From Acidobacteria bacterium Ga0077553 (GTDB lineage Bacteria > Acidobacteriota > Terriglobia > Bryobacterales > Bryobacteraceae), in NCBI GenBank assembly GCA_001464575.1, contig LNFE01000244.1, positions 1-64,000 of the forward strand: DNA of 64,000 nucleotides, written 5' to 3'. Below, piece after piece: positions 7,519 through 15,151 of the stretch (the first letter of the stretch is position 1; each line of letters opens with the position of its first letter). A model generated the notes under the pieces. The model saw only the letters and a list, made by a program, of their open reading frames with translations, did no database searches and was not told the origin of the DNA. A program made the position numbers and the translations under genes.

Positions 7519-7840
7519 TTACGCGAGGTACTGGCTGATGGCGCCCCGGATGGGCGACACCGGTTCGTGCACCTTCCGTTCCAGAAGCTCTTTTTCCGGC
7601 GTTCCGGCTCGCAAACGGACCAGCCACTCTTCCGGGTCGAACCCGACACCGATGGGGTTCTCCGCAAACAGCGAGGCCATGAACGCGCTGGCGTCTTCGC
7701 TGGAGCTCAGGTTGTCCACCTGGAACGGCATCTCGTTGCCATCCGGATCGGCATAGTGCAGCGCGGCGGTGATGCCGTGGTGGATGAACCAGCAGGCTTG
7801 ATGCCTTTGCCCCGCACGAAAGGCCCAGCGTCCGAGTGGC
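7519..7840 (-). pseudogene. C-terminal remnant of a VOC-family ring-cleaving dioxygenase-like gene
   Basis: The minus-strand frame reads HHGITAALHYADPDGNEMPF (about 7791-7720), then FAENPIGVGFDPEEWLVRL and PVSPIRGAISQYLA, ending in TAA at 7519. This is the C-terminal half of a vicinal-oxygen-chelate protein; HYADPDGNE holds the typical metal-ligand region. Upstream of about 7840 the frame continues without homology or a start codon, so the N-terminal half is missing. The loss point coincides with the truncated 5' end of the oppositely oriented membrane-protein remnant. Confidence 0.6.
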
Positions 7841-7841
7841 C

Positions 7842-8444
7842 ATTCCTGCCTTCGTCCTCTATGGCTATGTGGTGCCGGCGCTCCTCATGAATTGGCGCAC
7901 CAGCGTCATCACCCCGAACGGCCTCGCAGTCTACGTCTGGCCGTTGGTGGTCCGGCCGCCAGGCCGATTGCCTCGGCAGAAGATTCGCTGCTGTTACTAA
8001 CGCAACGTTTCCACCTATGACGAGGGGACTCTCCTCGAGAGCTATTTCTCGGCCGGGGTGGAATCGTGGGATGGCCGCCGGATTGAAATTTCCGCGCCTC
8101 ACGAAACGGCCGCGCAGGCGATGGAAGTGGCGCACCAGGCGGCTGCCGTGCTGAATTTCGCGCCAGGGCAAAACCCGATCCCGGTGGAGGAGATCGATCA
8201 ACTTCCCGGGATGGCAGAAATCCGTTTCGTGATTCTGCTGATGAGCTTCTGGCTAGCGCTGTTCCTCGCCGCCATTGGACTGGGGGTCGCATGGGAGTCG
8301 CGAAGCGCCGCCGCCAGGCACTCGGAGGCAGCCCGGAATTCGACCGACCAGTCCGCCAGAGCAGAAAACACGGAGACGGTTCCCTTCCCCGCAGAGTGTG
8401 TTTTTGCGAAACACCTGCTCGGGAATCGCCATCCTTCCGAATGA
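7842..8444 (+). pseudogene. Membrane protein remnant, 5'-truncated and interrupted by a TAA
   Basis: From 7842 one frame reads IPAFVLYGYVVPALLMNW (membrane segment), then VITPNGLAVYVWPL. It hits TAA at 7998-8000 and resumes without shift as NVSTYDEGTLLESYFSAG, then DGRRIEISAPHETAAQAM and a second membrane segment (FVILLMSFWLALFLAAIGLG). The 3' part alone could be translated from GTG 8058 as a 128-residue protein. No start codon precedes 7842. The sequence on both sides of the stop is continuous, so this is one decayed gene. I do not recognise the family. Confidence 0.5.
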
Positions 8445-8469
8445 ACGGTATTTAACCGGAGGAATCAAA

Positions 8470-9048
8470 ATGGAATCGTTAGAAGAACTACTGGTCGAGG
8501 AATTGCAGGACCTGTACAGCGCGGAAAAGCAGCTCGTCAAAGCCTTACCGTCTATGGTGAAAGGCGCCCAATCGGAGAGCCTGAAGACCGCCTTGACCGA
8601 ACATCTGGCAGTGACGAAAGCTCAGGTGACTCGCCTGGATGAAGTCTTCGCCTTGGTGGGCCAGAAGCCGAAAGCCAAGCACTGCAAAGGCATGGAGGGA
8701 CTCCTGGCCGAAGGCAGTGAAGGTCTTGAATCCCAGCAGCCGAGTGTGTTTCGCGATTTGGCCCTGATTGGCGCGGCCCAACGCGTCGAGCACTATGAGA
8801 TGGCAGCTTATGGCACGGCGCGCGCCATTGCGGAGCAGTGCGGGATGTCCGAAGCGGTGGAGCTTTTGGACCAAACCTTCGAAGAAGAGGAAGAGGCCGA
8901 TAGCAAGCTGACCGAAGTCGCCGAGGAGCTGTACGCCGAAGCCGGTTCGATGGAGGAAGGCGAGGACGACGAGGAAGCGCCCGAGAAGGGAAACATGAAG
9001 ATGGCGTCTGGAAAGAAGGGCGCCGCCAGCAAAGCGCCGATTCGCTAG
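8470..9048 (+). CDS. DUF892 / YciE-YciF family ferritin-like protein
   Basis: This 192-residue helical protein begins MESLEELLVEELQDLYSAEK, the standard start of the YciE/YciF (DUF892) four-helix ferritin-like family. Carboxylates and histidines are spaced as in that family (for example RVEHYEMAAYGTARA). The acidic linker EEGEDDEEAPEKG and basic tail (KKGAASKAPIR) extend past the core. GGAGG sits 7 nt before the ATG. Members are associated with stress responses; the biochemical role is not established. Confidence 0.8.
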   Translation: MESLEELLVEELQDLYSAEKQLVKALPSMVKGAQSESLKTALTEHLAVTKAQVTRLDEVFALVGQKPKAKHCKGMEGLLAEGSEGLESQQPSVFRDLALIGAAQRVEHYEMAAYGTARAIAEQCGMSEAVELLDQTFEEEEEADSKLTEVAEELYAEAGSMEEGEDDEEAPEKGNMKMASGKKGAASKAPIR

Positions 9049-9383
9049 TCCGCTTCCGCCAGTTCTCCAGGACGGGAAAGGAACGGCGCGTTGGCGAGCG
9101 TGGCAATCACAGGGCGGCTCTCGAACGTTGAGTAGTCCCCCCTGCGACGGACCCTGCCCGATTCGAGTTCCCTACTCGTCCACGTCCTGGAGAGACATCA
9201 GGGTGTCGACGGTGAGCGCCTCCGCCAACCGAAGCACCTTTTCGCTCTCCTTGGCGCCAAAGCGACGGCGCCACACCCCGGTCTGCTTTCGCTCCAAACC
9301 TTCGACCAACCGGGCGGGTCCGCCGCTCGCGTCGACCTGCTAAATTCCCTGCTCCCGGCCGGCCTTCTCCGCGAACCGGCGGC
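9049..9383. other. Gap with a possible decayed HTH C-terminus
   Basis: No intact gene is seen. On the minus strand, about 9340-9170, one frame reads LVEGLERKQTGVWRRRFG then ESEKVLRLAEALTVDTLMSL before a stop. This resembles the end of an XRE-type DNA-binding domain, but it follows a TAG at 9340-9342 and has no start. It may be a remnant or chance. The stretch 9049-9160 shows nothing. Confidence 0.25.
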
Positions 9384-10127
9384 TTATGGGGACGGGGGAT
9401 CGTATCTCTTCTGGAGTCTGGCGGCCAGTTCCCGCAGCAGGCCCGCACCGTCTCCGCGATAGGCGCTGCCGTGTTGACAGGCGAGCATCGCAGGATCGAG
9501 ATCCGCCAAGCCCGTCAAAATCGCAGACGTCCCGGTGGCGTGGGCGAAATACTCCAACATCCCGCGCATCTGCTCGCTTACCGAAAGCACCTCCGATTCG
9601 GTGACCGGCGGCATATCCCCGCCCGGCTGCGTAAAGAGATCCCCGCAGAACAAGGTTTTCGTCGAGACATCGAGCAGAACGCCGCAATCCCAGCCGTGGG
9701 GAATGTGCGGGGTGTACAGCCACTTCATCCGCCGGCTTCCGAGGGAAAACTCCTCGCCGGCTTGGAACCCCCGGGCGGGACGGTCGGCAAAGTCGTTGAG
9801 GCAGGTCATCACGCCGATCTCCGAGCCAAACGGCGTCGCCTCGGGCGCGGCGGCGAGGAAGTCGTTGAGCGCCCCAAACTCGTCGCTCTCAAAGTGCGAT
9901 CCACCCACCCAACGAAGCTTACTCGCGGGCAGCACCTTACCGACCGCTTCCAGGGTGACCGGGAACAGCTTGCGCAGCCCCGTGTGGAATAGCAGCGGTT
10001 CCTCATCATCAACCAGGTACGAATTGAAGGTGAATCCGCCGGGCATCACGTCAAGAGGCGTCGAGATTCGATAGATTCCGCGCGCGACTTCGTCCAGGCG
10101 CGTCCCAGTCTGTGTGTTGGTCGTCAT
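9384..10127 (-). CDS. Metallo-beta-lactamase-fold protein of the flavodiiron (ODP) type
   Basis: This 247-residue protein has the diiron ligand set of flavodiiron/oxygen-binding proteins, H78-x-E80-x-D82 (SHFESDE), H144 (HIPHGWD), D163 (FCGDLF) and H219 (ACQHGSAYRG), rather than the HxHxDH of hydrolytic lactamases. No flavodoxin domain follows, so it is a stand-alone ODP domain. O2 or NO sensing or reduction is suggested by family only. ATG 10127 was chosen by domain start. It is the last gene of the minus-strand cluster, 91 bp after the HEAT gene. Confidence 0.75.
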   Translation of the reverse strand: MTTNTQTGTRLDEVARGIYRISTPLDVMPGGFTFNSYLVDDEEPLLFHTGLRKLFPVTLEAVGKVLPASKLRWVGGSHFESDEFGALNDFLAAAPEATPFGSEIGVMTCLNDFADRPARGFQAGEEFSLGSRRMKWLYTPHIPHGWDCGVLLDVSTKTLFCGDLFTQPGGDMPPVTESEVLSVSEQMRGMLEYFAHATGTSAILTGLADLDPAMLACQHGSAYRGDGAGLLRELAARLQKRYDPPSP

Positions 10128-10218
10128 GCTTGCTTTTCCTCGCCCGGGGGGCTGGGCCGCTTCCGATGGCCCACACAGTTTACCGTCCCCTGCGAGGCTT
10201 GGTAAACATCCGCCAAGT

Positions 10219-11280
10219 TCACTTGGCGAGAAGTTGCTCCAGATACTGCAGGGCGCGCGGGTCTTTCGATTGGCCTAGCCAGAACATAGCCTGCTTCCGC
10301 ACCGCCGGGTTCCGGTTGTCTTTCGCTACCTGAATGAGCGGTGGAATGCCCTCGCCGTTGGGGATCTGGGTCAAGGCAAAAACCGCCTTCTTCTTCACCT
10401 CTGTCTCCGGATCGCGGTCGATGGCTTCTCCGATCGGCCCGATTGCCTGCTTGGCCGCTTTCTGCGCCAACCAGAACAGCCCTTTGCTCCGGACATGGGA
10501 GGACTTGTCCTCCTTCGCCGCCTTCAGGATCGCCGGGATGGCTCCCGGTTCGCTGCTCTGCGTCAACGCGAAAATCGCGTGCTCCCGTATTCGCTCGTCC
10601 TGGTCGTCGCGGAGGACCCGCTGCACAATCTCCGCCCCTCGCTTGCCTCTCGAATTTGCCAGCCAAAAGCTGGCTTTCTTTTTGATCTCGACCGTAGGGC
10701 CGGAGAGCGCGTACTGCTCCAGCGCCGCTTCCGCCTCGCCGCCCGCGTGCATCGCCAGAGCCTGCACCGCGGCATCGTTGAGGCGACGGCGGCCGTCCGT
10801 CGAAGCCTCCGGCTGCTCCGCGTACTGCCGCAGTAACGCCACGCTCTCCGCCGGGCGGACGTTGGTCAACCAGTGAACAGGCAGGCCGCCGGCGTCCAAA
10901 GGGCAATCGGCCGAGAAGCTTTGGAGCTTGCCAACCACTCCCCGCTCGACGCGGAGGAGGACGGTGATGTGCGTCGGACCTTCGAGCTTGATGGGCCCGG
11001 CCGGGGCGCTGGCAGGGCTGGCGGGACGGCCTTCGAGGCCGCAGCCGTAGCTGCTGCGCTGGCCTTCGTGGTACCAACAGCAGGATTGCCGGTCGCCGGG
11101 GATTTTGGCTACGGCGTAGCCGATCCAGGCGGGGGTGGTCTGCTTCGCCATCGCCGCGCGCAGGGCGGCCGGCAAGCCATTGGCGGCCGTCGCGGTTTGC
11201 AGGTTCGCGTTCGTGATAGTGGGTTGCTGAGCGGACAGGGCCGCGGTGGCGGCGAGGAGGAGGGAGAGGGTTCGGGTCAT
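10219..11280 (-). CDS. Secreted HEAT-repeat protein A
   Basis: This 353-residue protein has a signal peptide (MTRTLSLLLAATAALSAQ). A non-repeat region (40-150) contains two adjacent Cys (SCCWYHEG) and another Cys in SYGCG. From about residue 165 onward there are HEAT/PBS-lyase-type helical repeats of about 31-35 residues, for example IKKKASFWLANSRGKRG, IREHAIFALTQS, VRSKGLFWLAQK and VKKKAVFALTQI. It probably acts as an extracytoplasmic protein-binding scaffold. It lies 16 bp downstream of a second HEAT gene and is likely co-transcribed with it. Confidence 0.75.
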   Translation of the reverse strand: MTRTLSLLLAATAALSAQQPTITNANLQTATAANGLPAALRAAMAKQTTPAWIGYAVAKIPGDRQSCCWYHEGQRSSYGCGLEGRPASPASAPAGPIKLEGPTHITVLLRVERGVVGKLQSFSADCPLDAGGLPVHWLTNVRPAESVALLRQYAEQPEASTDGRRRLNDAAVQALAMHAGGEAEAALEQYALSGPTVEIKKKASFWLANSRGKRGAEIVQRVLRDDQDERIREHAIFALTQSSEPGAIPAILKAAKEDKSSHVRSKGLFWLAQKAAKQAIGPIGEAIDRDPETEVKKKAVFALTQIPNGEGIPPLIQVAKDNRNPAVRKQAMFWLGQSKDPRALQYLEQLLAK

Positions 11281-11296
11281 GATCAGTTTCCAGGGG

Positions 11297-12196
11297 CTAC
11301 TTCAGGAGGTCCATCAGGTAGGCGGTGGCTTCCGGGCTTTTCAGGTGGGTGAGGTGCTGGACGGCGGTGCGGCGGAGTTCGGGATCCTTCTCGGTGCGGG
11401 CAAGGTCGACGAGGGCTTTGGCGCTCTGGTGGCTGGCGAGCGAACGGAGGATGTCACGGCGGGTTTCCGAGTCCGGGGCGGAACGGTAGAGGGCAACCAG
11501 GCCGTCCGTGGCGGAGGGGCCGGGGCTGCCGCCGAGGTAGCGGATGGCTTGCTGGCGGAGGGTGGGGTCCTTTTCACTCTTGGCGATGGCGAGGAGTTGG
11601 GCGGAGTCGCCGGTGGCCACAAGGCCGCGGAGGATGGCCGTGCGGACCTCGGTGGATTGTTCGGTACGGTAAAGCTCGGTGAGTTGGGCGTGGGCGCCGA
11701 GGCCGCCGAGGGTGCGGACGGCTTCGCGGCGGAGTGTGGGATCGGGGTCGGATTTGGCGAGGGCGAGGACGCGGGCGCGGTCGCCGGCGGAGCGGTAAGC
11801 GCGGAGGATCTGTTTCTTCAAGCCGGTGTCTTTAGAGGGGCTATAGATTTGGGCGAGGACTTGGCGGTTTCCCGGGTTTCCGTGGGCGCCGAGGGAGCGG
11901 ACGGCTTGCGCCTGGAGGGTGGGGTTGGCGCTGGCCTTGGCGGCGCGGAGGACGGCTTCGCGGGCTTGGGGGGTGTCGCTTTGCGAGAGCAGGCGCAGCG
12001 CTTGCTGCTGCAGGCGGGGGGCAGAGGGGCCGGCGAGAAGCTCTTCGAGGACGGGGAGGGCGCGGGCGGGGTCGGCATGCAGGAGGCCGTTCATGGCCGC
12101 GAGCTTGAGGGCTTCGTCGCCGGTGGGGGCTGGCTCCTTCTGGGCGAGCAGGGCGCTGACGGCAAGAGCGGAGAGGAAGAGATGTTTCAGGGGCAC
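11297..12196 (-). CDS. Secreted HEAT-repeat protein B
   Basis: Start GTG 12196 places a signal peptide (PLKHLFLSALAVSALLAQ) at the N-terminus. A longer reading into the upstream gap has no homology. The remaining 280 residues are almost entirely HEAT-like repeats (ARVLALAKSDPDPTLRREAV, LRQQAIRYLGG, LRRTAVQHLTHLKSPEATAY). Repeats alternate a helix with (T/E)LRR(E/Q)A-type turns. It pairs with HEAT protein A, with only 16 bp between genes; tandem HEAT pairs like this are frequent in Acidobacteriota as far as I know. Function unknown. Confidence 0.75.
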   Translation of the reverse strand: MPLKHLFLSALAVSALLAQKEPAPTGDEALKLAAMNGLLHADPARALPVLEELLAGPSAPRLQQQALRLLSQSDTPQAREAVLRAAKASANPTLQAQAVRSLGAHGNPGNRQVLAQIYSPSKDTGLKKQILRAYRSAGDRARVLALAKSDPDPTLRREAVRTLGGLGAHAQLTELYRTEQSTEVRTAILRGLVATGDSAQLLAIAKSEKDPTLRQQAIRYLGGSPGPSATDGLVALYRSAPDSETRRDILRSLASHQSAKALVDLARTEKDPELRRTAVQHLTHLKSPEATAYLMDLLK

Positions 12197-12275
12197 AGTG
12201 TTTGACTCCAGGTCGCGGGCGGGGCCGCGGGGTTTCTGGCGACTTAGACTGGCGGGGGAGCGGGCGGTTAGTGGA

Positions 12276-13286
12276 TTATCTTCCGCGGGTGTTGGTGTGC
12301 TGCTCCAATTCCTTGAGGAGACTGATGGGTGAGGCGGCGGATTTGTTGGTGAGGACGGTTCGGCCCCAACCGGCGCGCATCGTTTCCGGTCCGCCGGCGA
12401 AGCTGATGGTGAGCCAGGGGGAGGGCATGGAGACGCTGATTTCGAGGCGGCGGAGGAGCACTTCGCCAGCGGCGTTTTGCAGCTCGATGGAGTCCGTTTT
12501 GGAGATTTGCGGAGTGAGGCCCCAGTATTTGGCGAACCGGTGGGCGGCGGTCTCCCGGCGATGACGGATGAGGATATCGTGTTGCTCGAGCGGGGCGGAG
12601 CGCTGGAGGCAGTGCTGCAGGGCGAGCTTGGCCTGCCATTCGGAGAGGAGGAAGAGGCCGTTGTGGCCTTGGAAGTCCGGACGGAGGCCGCCTTGGGGGC
12701 ATGCGGAGGGGGGAACGAGGCGGTAGGTTTGCGCTTCGCGATCGAAGGCGGGGGCGCCCTTTCGTCGCTGGGCAGGGAGCGAGGGGCTGGTTCGATTGAT
12801 GGTGACGCTTTCGACGCCGGGCGTGAAGAGAAGTGCGACGCAGAGGTTATCGCAGGCGAAGCCGCGCCGCTTGTTGGGGCCGCGCGGGTTGAGATTGTCC
12901 CAGCGCGGGGCGGGAACTTCGATGCGGATATCGCCGGACATGGGAATGCGAAAGGGAGGGGTGACGTCGGGCAGGAGAGTTTCGGCGTAGAGGGCCTGGC
13001 CGGCAGCACGGAAGGGTTGGGTGACGACGAAGAGGGTGAGCGCCGTGAGGGCGGCGGCGAGGAGGGCGGCAAGGGCCGTATCGCCGAGAAAGGATTTCGC
13101 CGCGAACCAGGCGGCGGCGAAAACGCAACCCCAAAGAAAGGCGGTGGGCACGAGGCTGAGGATGAGGCCGGGGACGATGAAGAGATAGAAGCCGAGAACG
13201 ACGAGGCCGGGGAAGAGCAGCACGACGGCGGAGACGGCGCCGGTGAGCAGGAGGTAGAGGGCGAAGAGTTTTTGCGAGGATCCCAT
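12276..13286 (-). CDS. Membrane protein of unknown function
   Basis: ATG 13286 gives 336 residues. Three or more hydrophobic segments fill residues 5-95 (LFALYLLLTGAVSAVVLLF, LVVLGFYLFIVPGLILSLV, AALLAAALTALTLFVV). About 230 periplasmic or cytosolic residues follow, with Cys in ACDNLC, SACPQ and HCLQ and an SVSMPSPWLTISFAGG strand-rich end. I do not recognise the family. It is in line with the HEAT genes, 79 bp ahead of HEAT protein B, which suggests co-transcription. Confidence 0.6.
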   Translation of the reverse strand: MGSSQKLFALYLLLTGAVSAVVLLFPGLVVLGFYLFIVPGLILSLVPTAFLWGCVFAAAWFAAKSFLGDTALAALLAAALTALTLFVVTQPFRAAGQALYAETLLPDVTPPFRIPMSGDIRIEVPAPRWDNLNPRGPNKRRGFACDNLCVALLFTPGVESVTINRTSPSLPAQRRKGAPAFDREAQTYRLVPPSACPQGGLRPDFQGHNGLFLLSEWQAKLALQHCLQRSAPLEQHDILIRHRRETAAHRFAKYWGLTPQISKTDSIELQNAAGEVLLRRLEISVSMPSPWLTISFAGGPETMRAGWGRTVLTNKSAASPISLLKELEQHTNTRGR

Positions 13287-13405
13287 GGCGACTGCCTGCG
13301 ACGGCGGCTCGCCGCGGGACAGCGGAACGGGATTCGACGGCCAAGCCTTGCGGGAAGGATAGCAGGCGAATTTGGGGAGGGGCAAGCGCGGCGCGGGGAG
13401 GCGGC

Positions 13406-13873
13406 TTAGGGGGCTTGGTAGATGAGGGAGTACTGGAAGCCTTTGCCCAGGCCGTAGCCGGCGGCGGCGCCCGCGGCGGCGGCGAGAACGACGGCTGAGG
13501 AGACGAGATCGAAGCGGGGGCGGCTGGCGAGCGTGGCTACGGCGGCAGCCCCGGCGGCGGCGCCGATGAGGGGCGCGTGGCGACGTTTCCCGCCGGTGGC
13601 GAGAAGCTGGCGGACGGTGGCTTGCGGGATGGTTTGGGTGGCGCCGTTGCGGAGCTGGACGGTGAGGGTGGAGCCGGTGACGGCGAGGAGCTTGCCTTTG
13701 AGCCGGGCCGGCTTCCCCGGCGTGGCCGGGGAGGCCACGCGGAGCTTGAGGGCGGTTCCGGGGGAGAGGGCGACAACGTTGGCCCAGTCGGTGCGGTCTG
13801 GAGGGGCGGCCGCGAGAAGGTGGCTCGAGACGAGGAGACCCAACGCGAGGGATGCGATCCGGAAGGTAACCAT
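13406..13873 (-). CDS. Small secreted/membrane protein of unknown function
   Basis: 155 residues. An N-terminal signal peptide (MVTFRIASLALGLLVSSHLLAA) is followed by a small beta-rich domain (ALKLRVASP, LKGKLLAVTGSTLTVQL) resembling a KOW/SH3-like barrel. The C-terminal half is Ala/Gly-rich and hydrophobic (LIGAAAGAAAVATLA, AVVLAAAAGAAAGYGLGKGF), like glycine-zipper segments of outer-membrane proteins. It lies 16 bp downstream of the DUF4198 gene, which suggests the same transcript. Confidence 0.6.
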   Translation of the reverse strand: MVTFRIASLALGLLVSSHLLAAAPPDRTDWANVVALSPGTALKLRVASPATPGKPARLKGKLLAVTGSTLTVQLRNGATQTIPQATVRQLLATGGKRRHAPLIGAAAGAAAVATLASRPRFDLVSSAVVLAAAAGAAAGYGLGKGFQYSLIYQAP

Positions 13874-13889
13874 ACCTGATTATGGCTGG

Positions 13890-14645
13890 TTAGCGGATTT
13901 GGGAGACGGTGGCGCCGGGGGCTTCAAAGGTGAGGCTGGCCCAGTAGGACTCCCAATCGTGGGTGGGCTGTTGCACGGCGAGCATGTGGATGACGTGAAG
14001 GCGCGTGGGGCCGGCGGCGGTGATGGGGACGTCGAGCTTGCCCTGGGCGTTGGTACGGCCGGCGATGCGGGAGGCGGGGCTGGCGATGAGAAGCTGGGCG
14101 TCGGCGAGGGGCTTGCCTTCGTAGAGAACCTGAACGGGAAGGTGGCCGCCGGGGGTGACGGACGCCGGATCAGCAAGGGGAACGATTTCGATCTTGAGGC
14201 CGAGGGGGCGGCGAAAAGCGTCCGTGGGGGTGCCGGCGACGACGTAGGTTTTGGCGAACTTCGCGTACTTCTCGCGGGATTTGACGGGGTTCGCGTCGAA
14301 CCGGGCGAGGGCTTGCGTCAGGCCTTCTTCGGCGAGGTAGGCGCGGAAGGGGATGGGCTGCATTTCGAGGTAGCGGGGTTGCGTGGAGGCGGCGAAGTAC
14401 TGGGAGCCGGGCTGGACGGTGACCGTGGAATGGGTGGCGCGGCCGAGGATGCGCCAATCGGCAGCAGGGAGAGAGGTGAGGCGGGTGGGGTCGACGGCCT
14501 GTTCGGAGTCGGGGAAGCTGTCGCCAGTGTGGGCGGAGAGGAGGATGGTGGAGCCGGGCGCGGGGCGGAACGGCTTGGCCATGAGATAGAGATCGTGGGC
14601 GTTAAGCGTGAGGACGCTGAGCAGGGGCAGGAGTAGGAGTCGCAT
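13890..14645 (-). CDS. DUF4198 family exported protein
   Basis: This 251-residue protein starts with a signal peptide (MRLLLLPLLSVLTLNA) directly followed by HDLYLMAKPFRP, the conserved His-rich start of DUF4198 proteins. The C-terminal part (VTPGGHLPVQVLYEGKPLADAQLLIAS) is a beta-sandwich typical of the family. DUF4198 proteins are often near metal or cobalamin uptake genes, but none are here. Its ATG lies inside the 3' end of the TPR gene (44-nt overlap), which indicates translational coupling. Confidence 0.7.
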   Translation of the reverse strand: MRLLLLPLLSVLTLNAHDLYLMAKPFRPAPGSTILLSAHTGDSFPDSEQAVDPTRLTSLPAADWRILGRATHSTVTVQPGSQYFAASTQPRYLEMQPIPFRAYLAEEGLTQALARFDANPVKSREKYAKFAKTYVVAGTPTDAFRRPLGLKIEIVPLADPASVTPGGHLPVQVLYEGKPLADAQLLIASPASRIAGRTNAQGKLDVPITAAGPTRLHVIHMLAVQQPTHDWESYWASLTFEAPGATVSQIR

Positions 14646-15138
14646 GGGATGGGTTCGCCTTTTGGAGTTTTTGGAGTTCTTGTTTCAGTTGGGCCGCGTC
14701 GGCGGGCAGGTTGAGTTTGGTGAAGACCCGGACGAGGTCTTCGAGCAGGGGGATGCGGAGTTCGGGGCGCGTCGACGGGGTGGCGCGGTAGACCTGGCTG
14801 AGAAGGTCGGCGGCACCGGGGAGGTCGGCGAACTGCTCGCGGAGCAGGGCGGCTTCCCAACGGCCGCCGGGGAGTTCGGGGCGAAGGTCGAGGAGCCATT
14901 GGGTTTGGGTTTCGGCTTCCGGGAGGCGGCCGAGGAGGCGGAGGGCCTTGGCGACGGTGTAGTTGAGTTCGTAGTCGTCGGGAGCCTGTTTGGCTAGGGG
15001 TTGGGCGAGTTTGAGGGCCTGTGCCGGTTGGCCCTGGTCGAGGGCGGTGCGGGCTTGGGCTTTGCGGGCGTTGAAGTCGCCCGGCTCCTGGGCGCCGAGT
15101 TGGGCGCCCAGAAGGAGGAGTAGGGGGAGGCAGCGCAT
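14602..15138 (-). CDS. Secreted TPR-like protein
   Basis: 178 residues. The signal peptide MRCLPLLLLLGAQLGAQ is followed by tetratricopeptide-like helices (ARTALDQGQPAQALKLAQPL, YELNYTVAKALRLLGRLPEA) and a Lys/Gln-rich tail. ATG 15138 was chosen because the signal peptide begins there. It sits 13 bp after the DUF4331 stop and overlaps the DUF4198 gene by 44 nt, so the three are probably one operon. It may bridge the two partner proteins outside the cytoplasm. Confidence 0.7.
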   Translation of the reverse strand: MRCLPLLLLLGAQLGAQEPGDFNARKAQARTALDQGQPAQALKLAQPLAKQAPDDYELNYTVAKALRLLGRLPEAETQTQWLLDLRPELPGGRWEAALLREQFADLPGAADLLSQVYRATPSTRPELRIPLLEDLVRVFTKLNLPADAAQLKQELQKLQKANPSHATPTPAPAQRPHA

Positions 15139-15151
15139 GGTGGGCGCTCCT

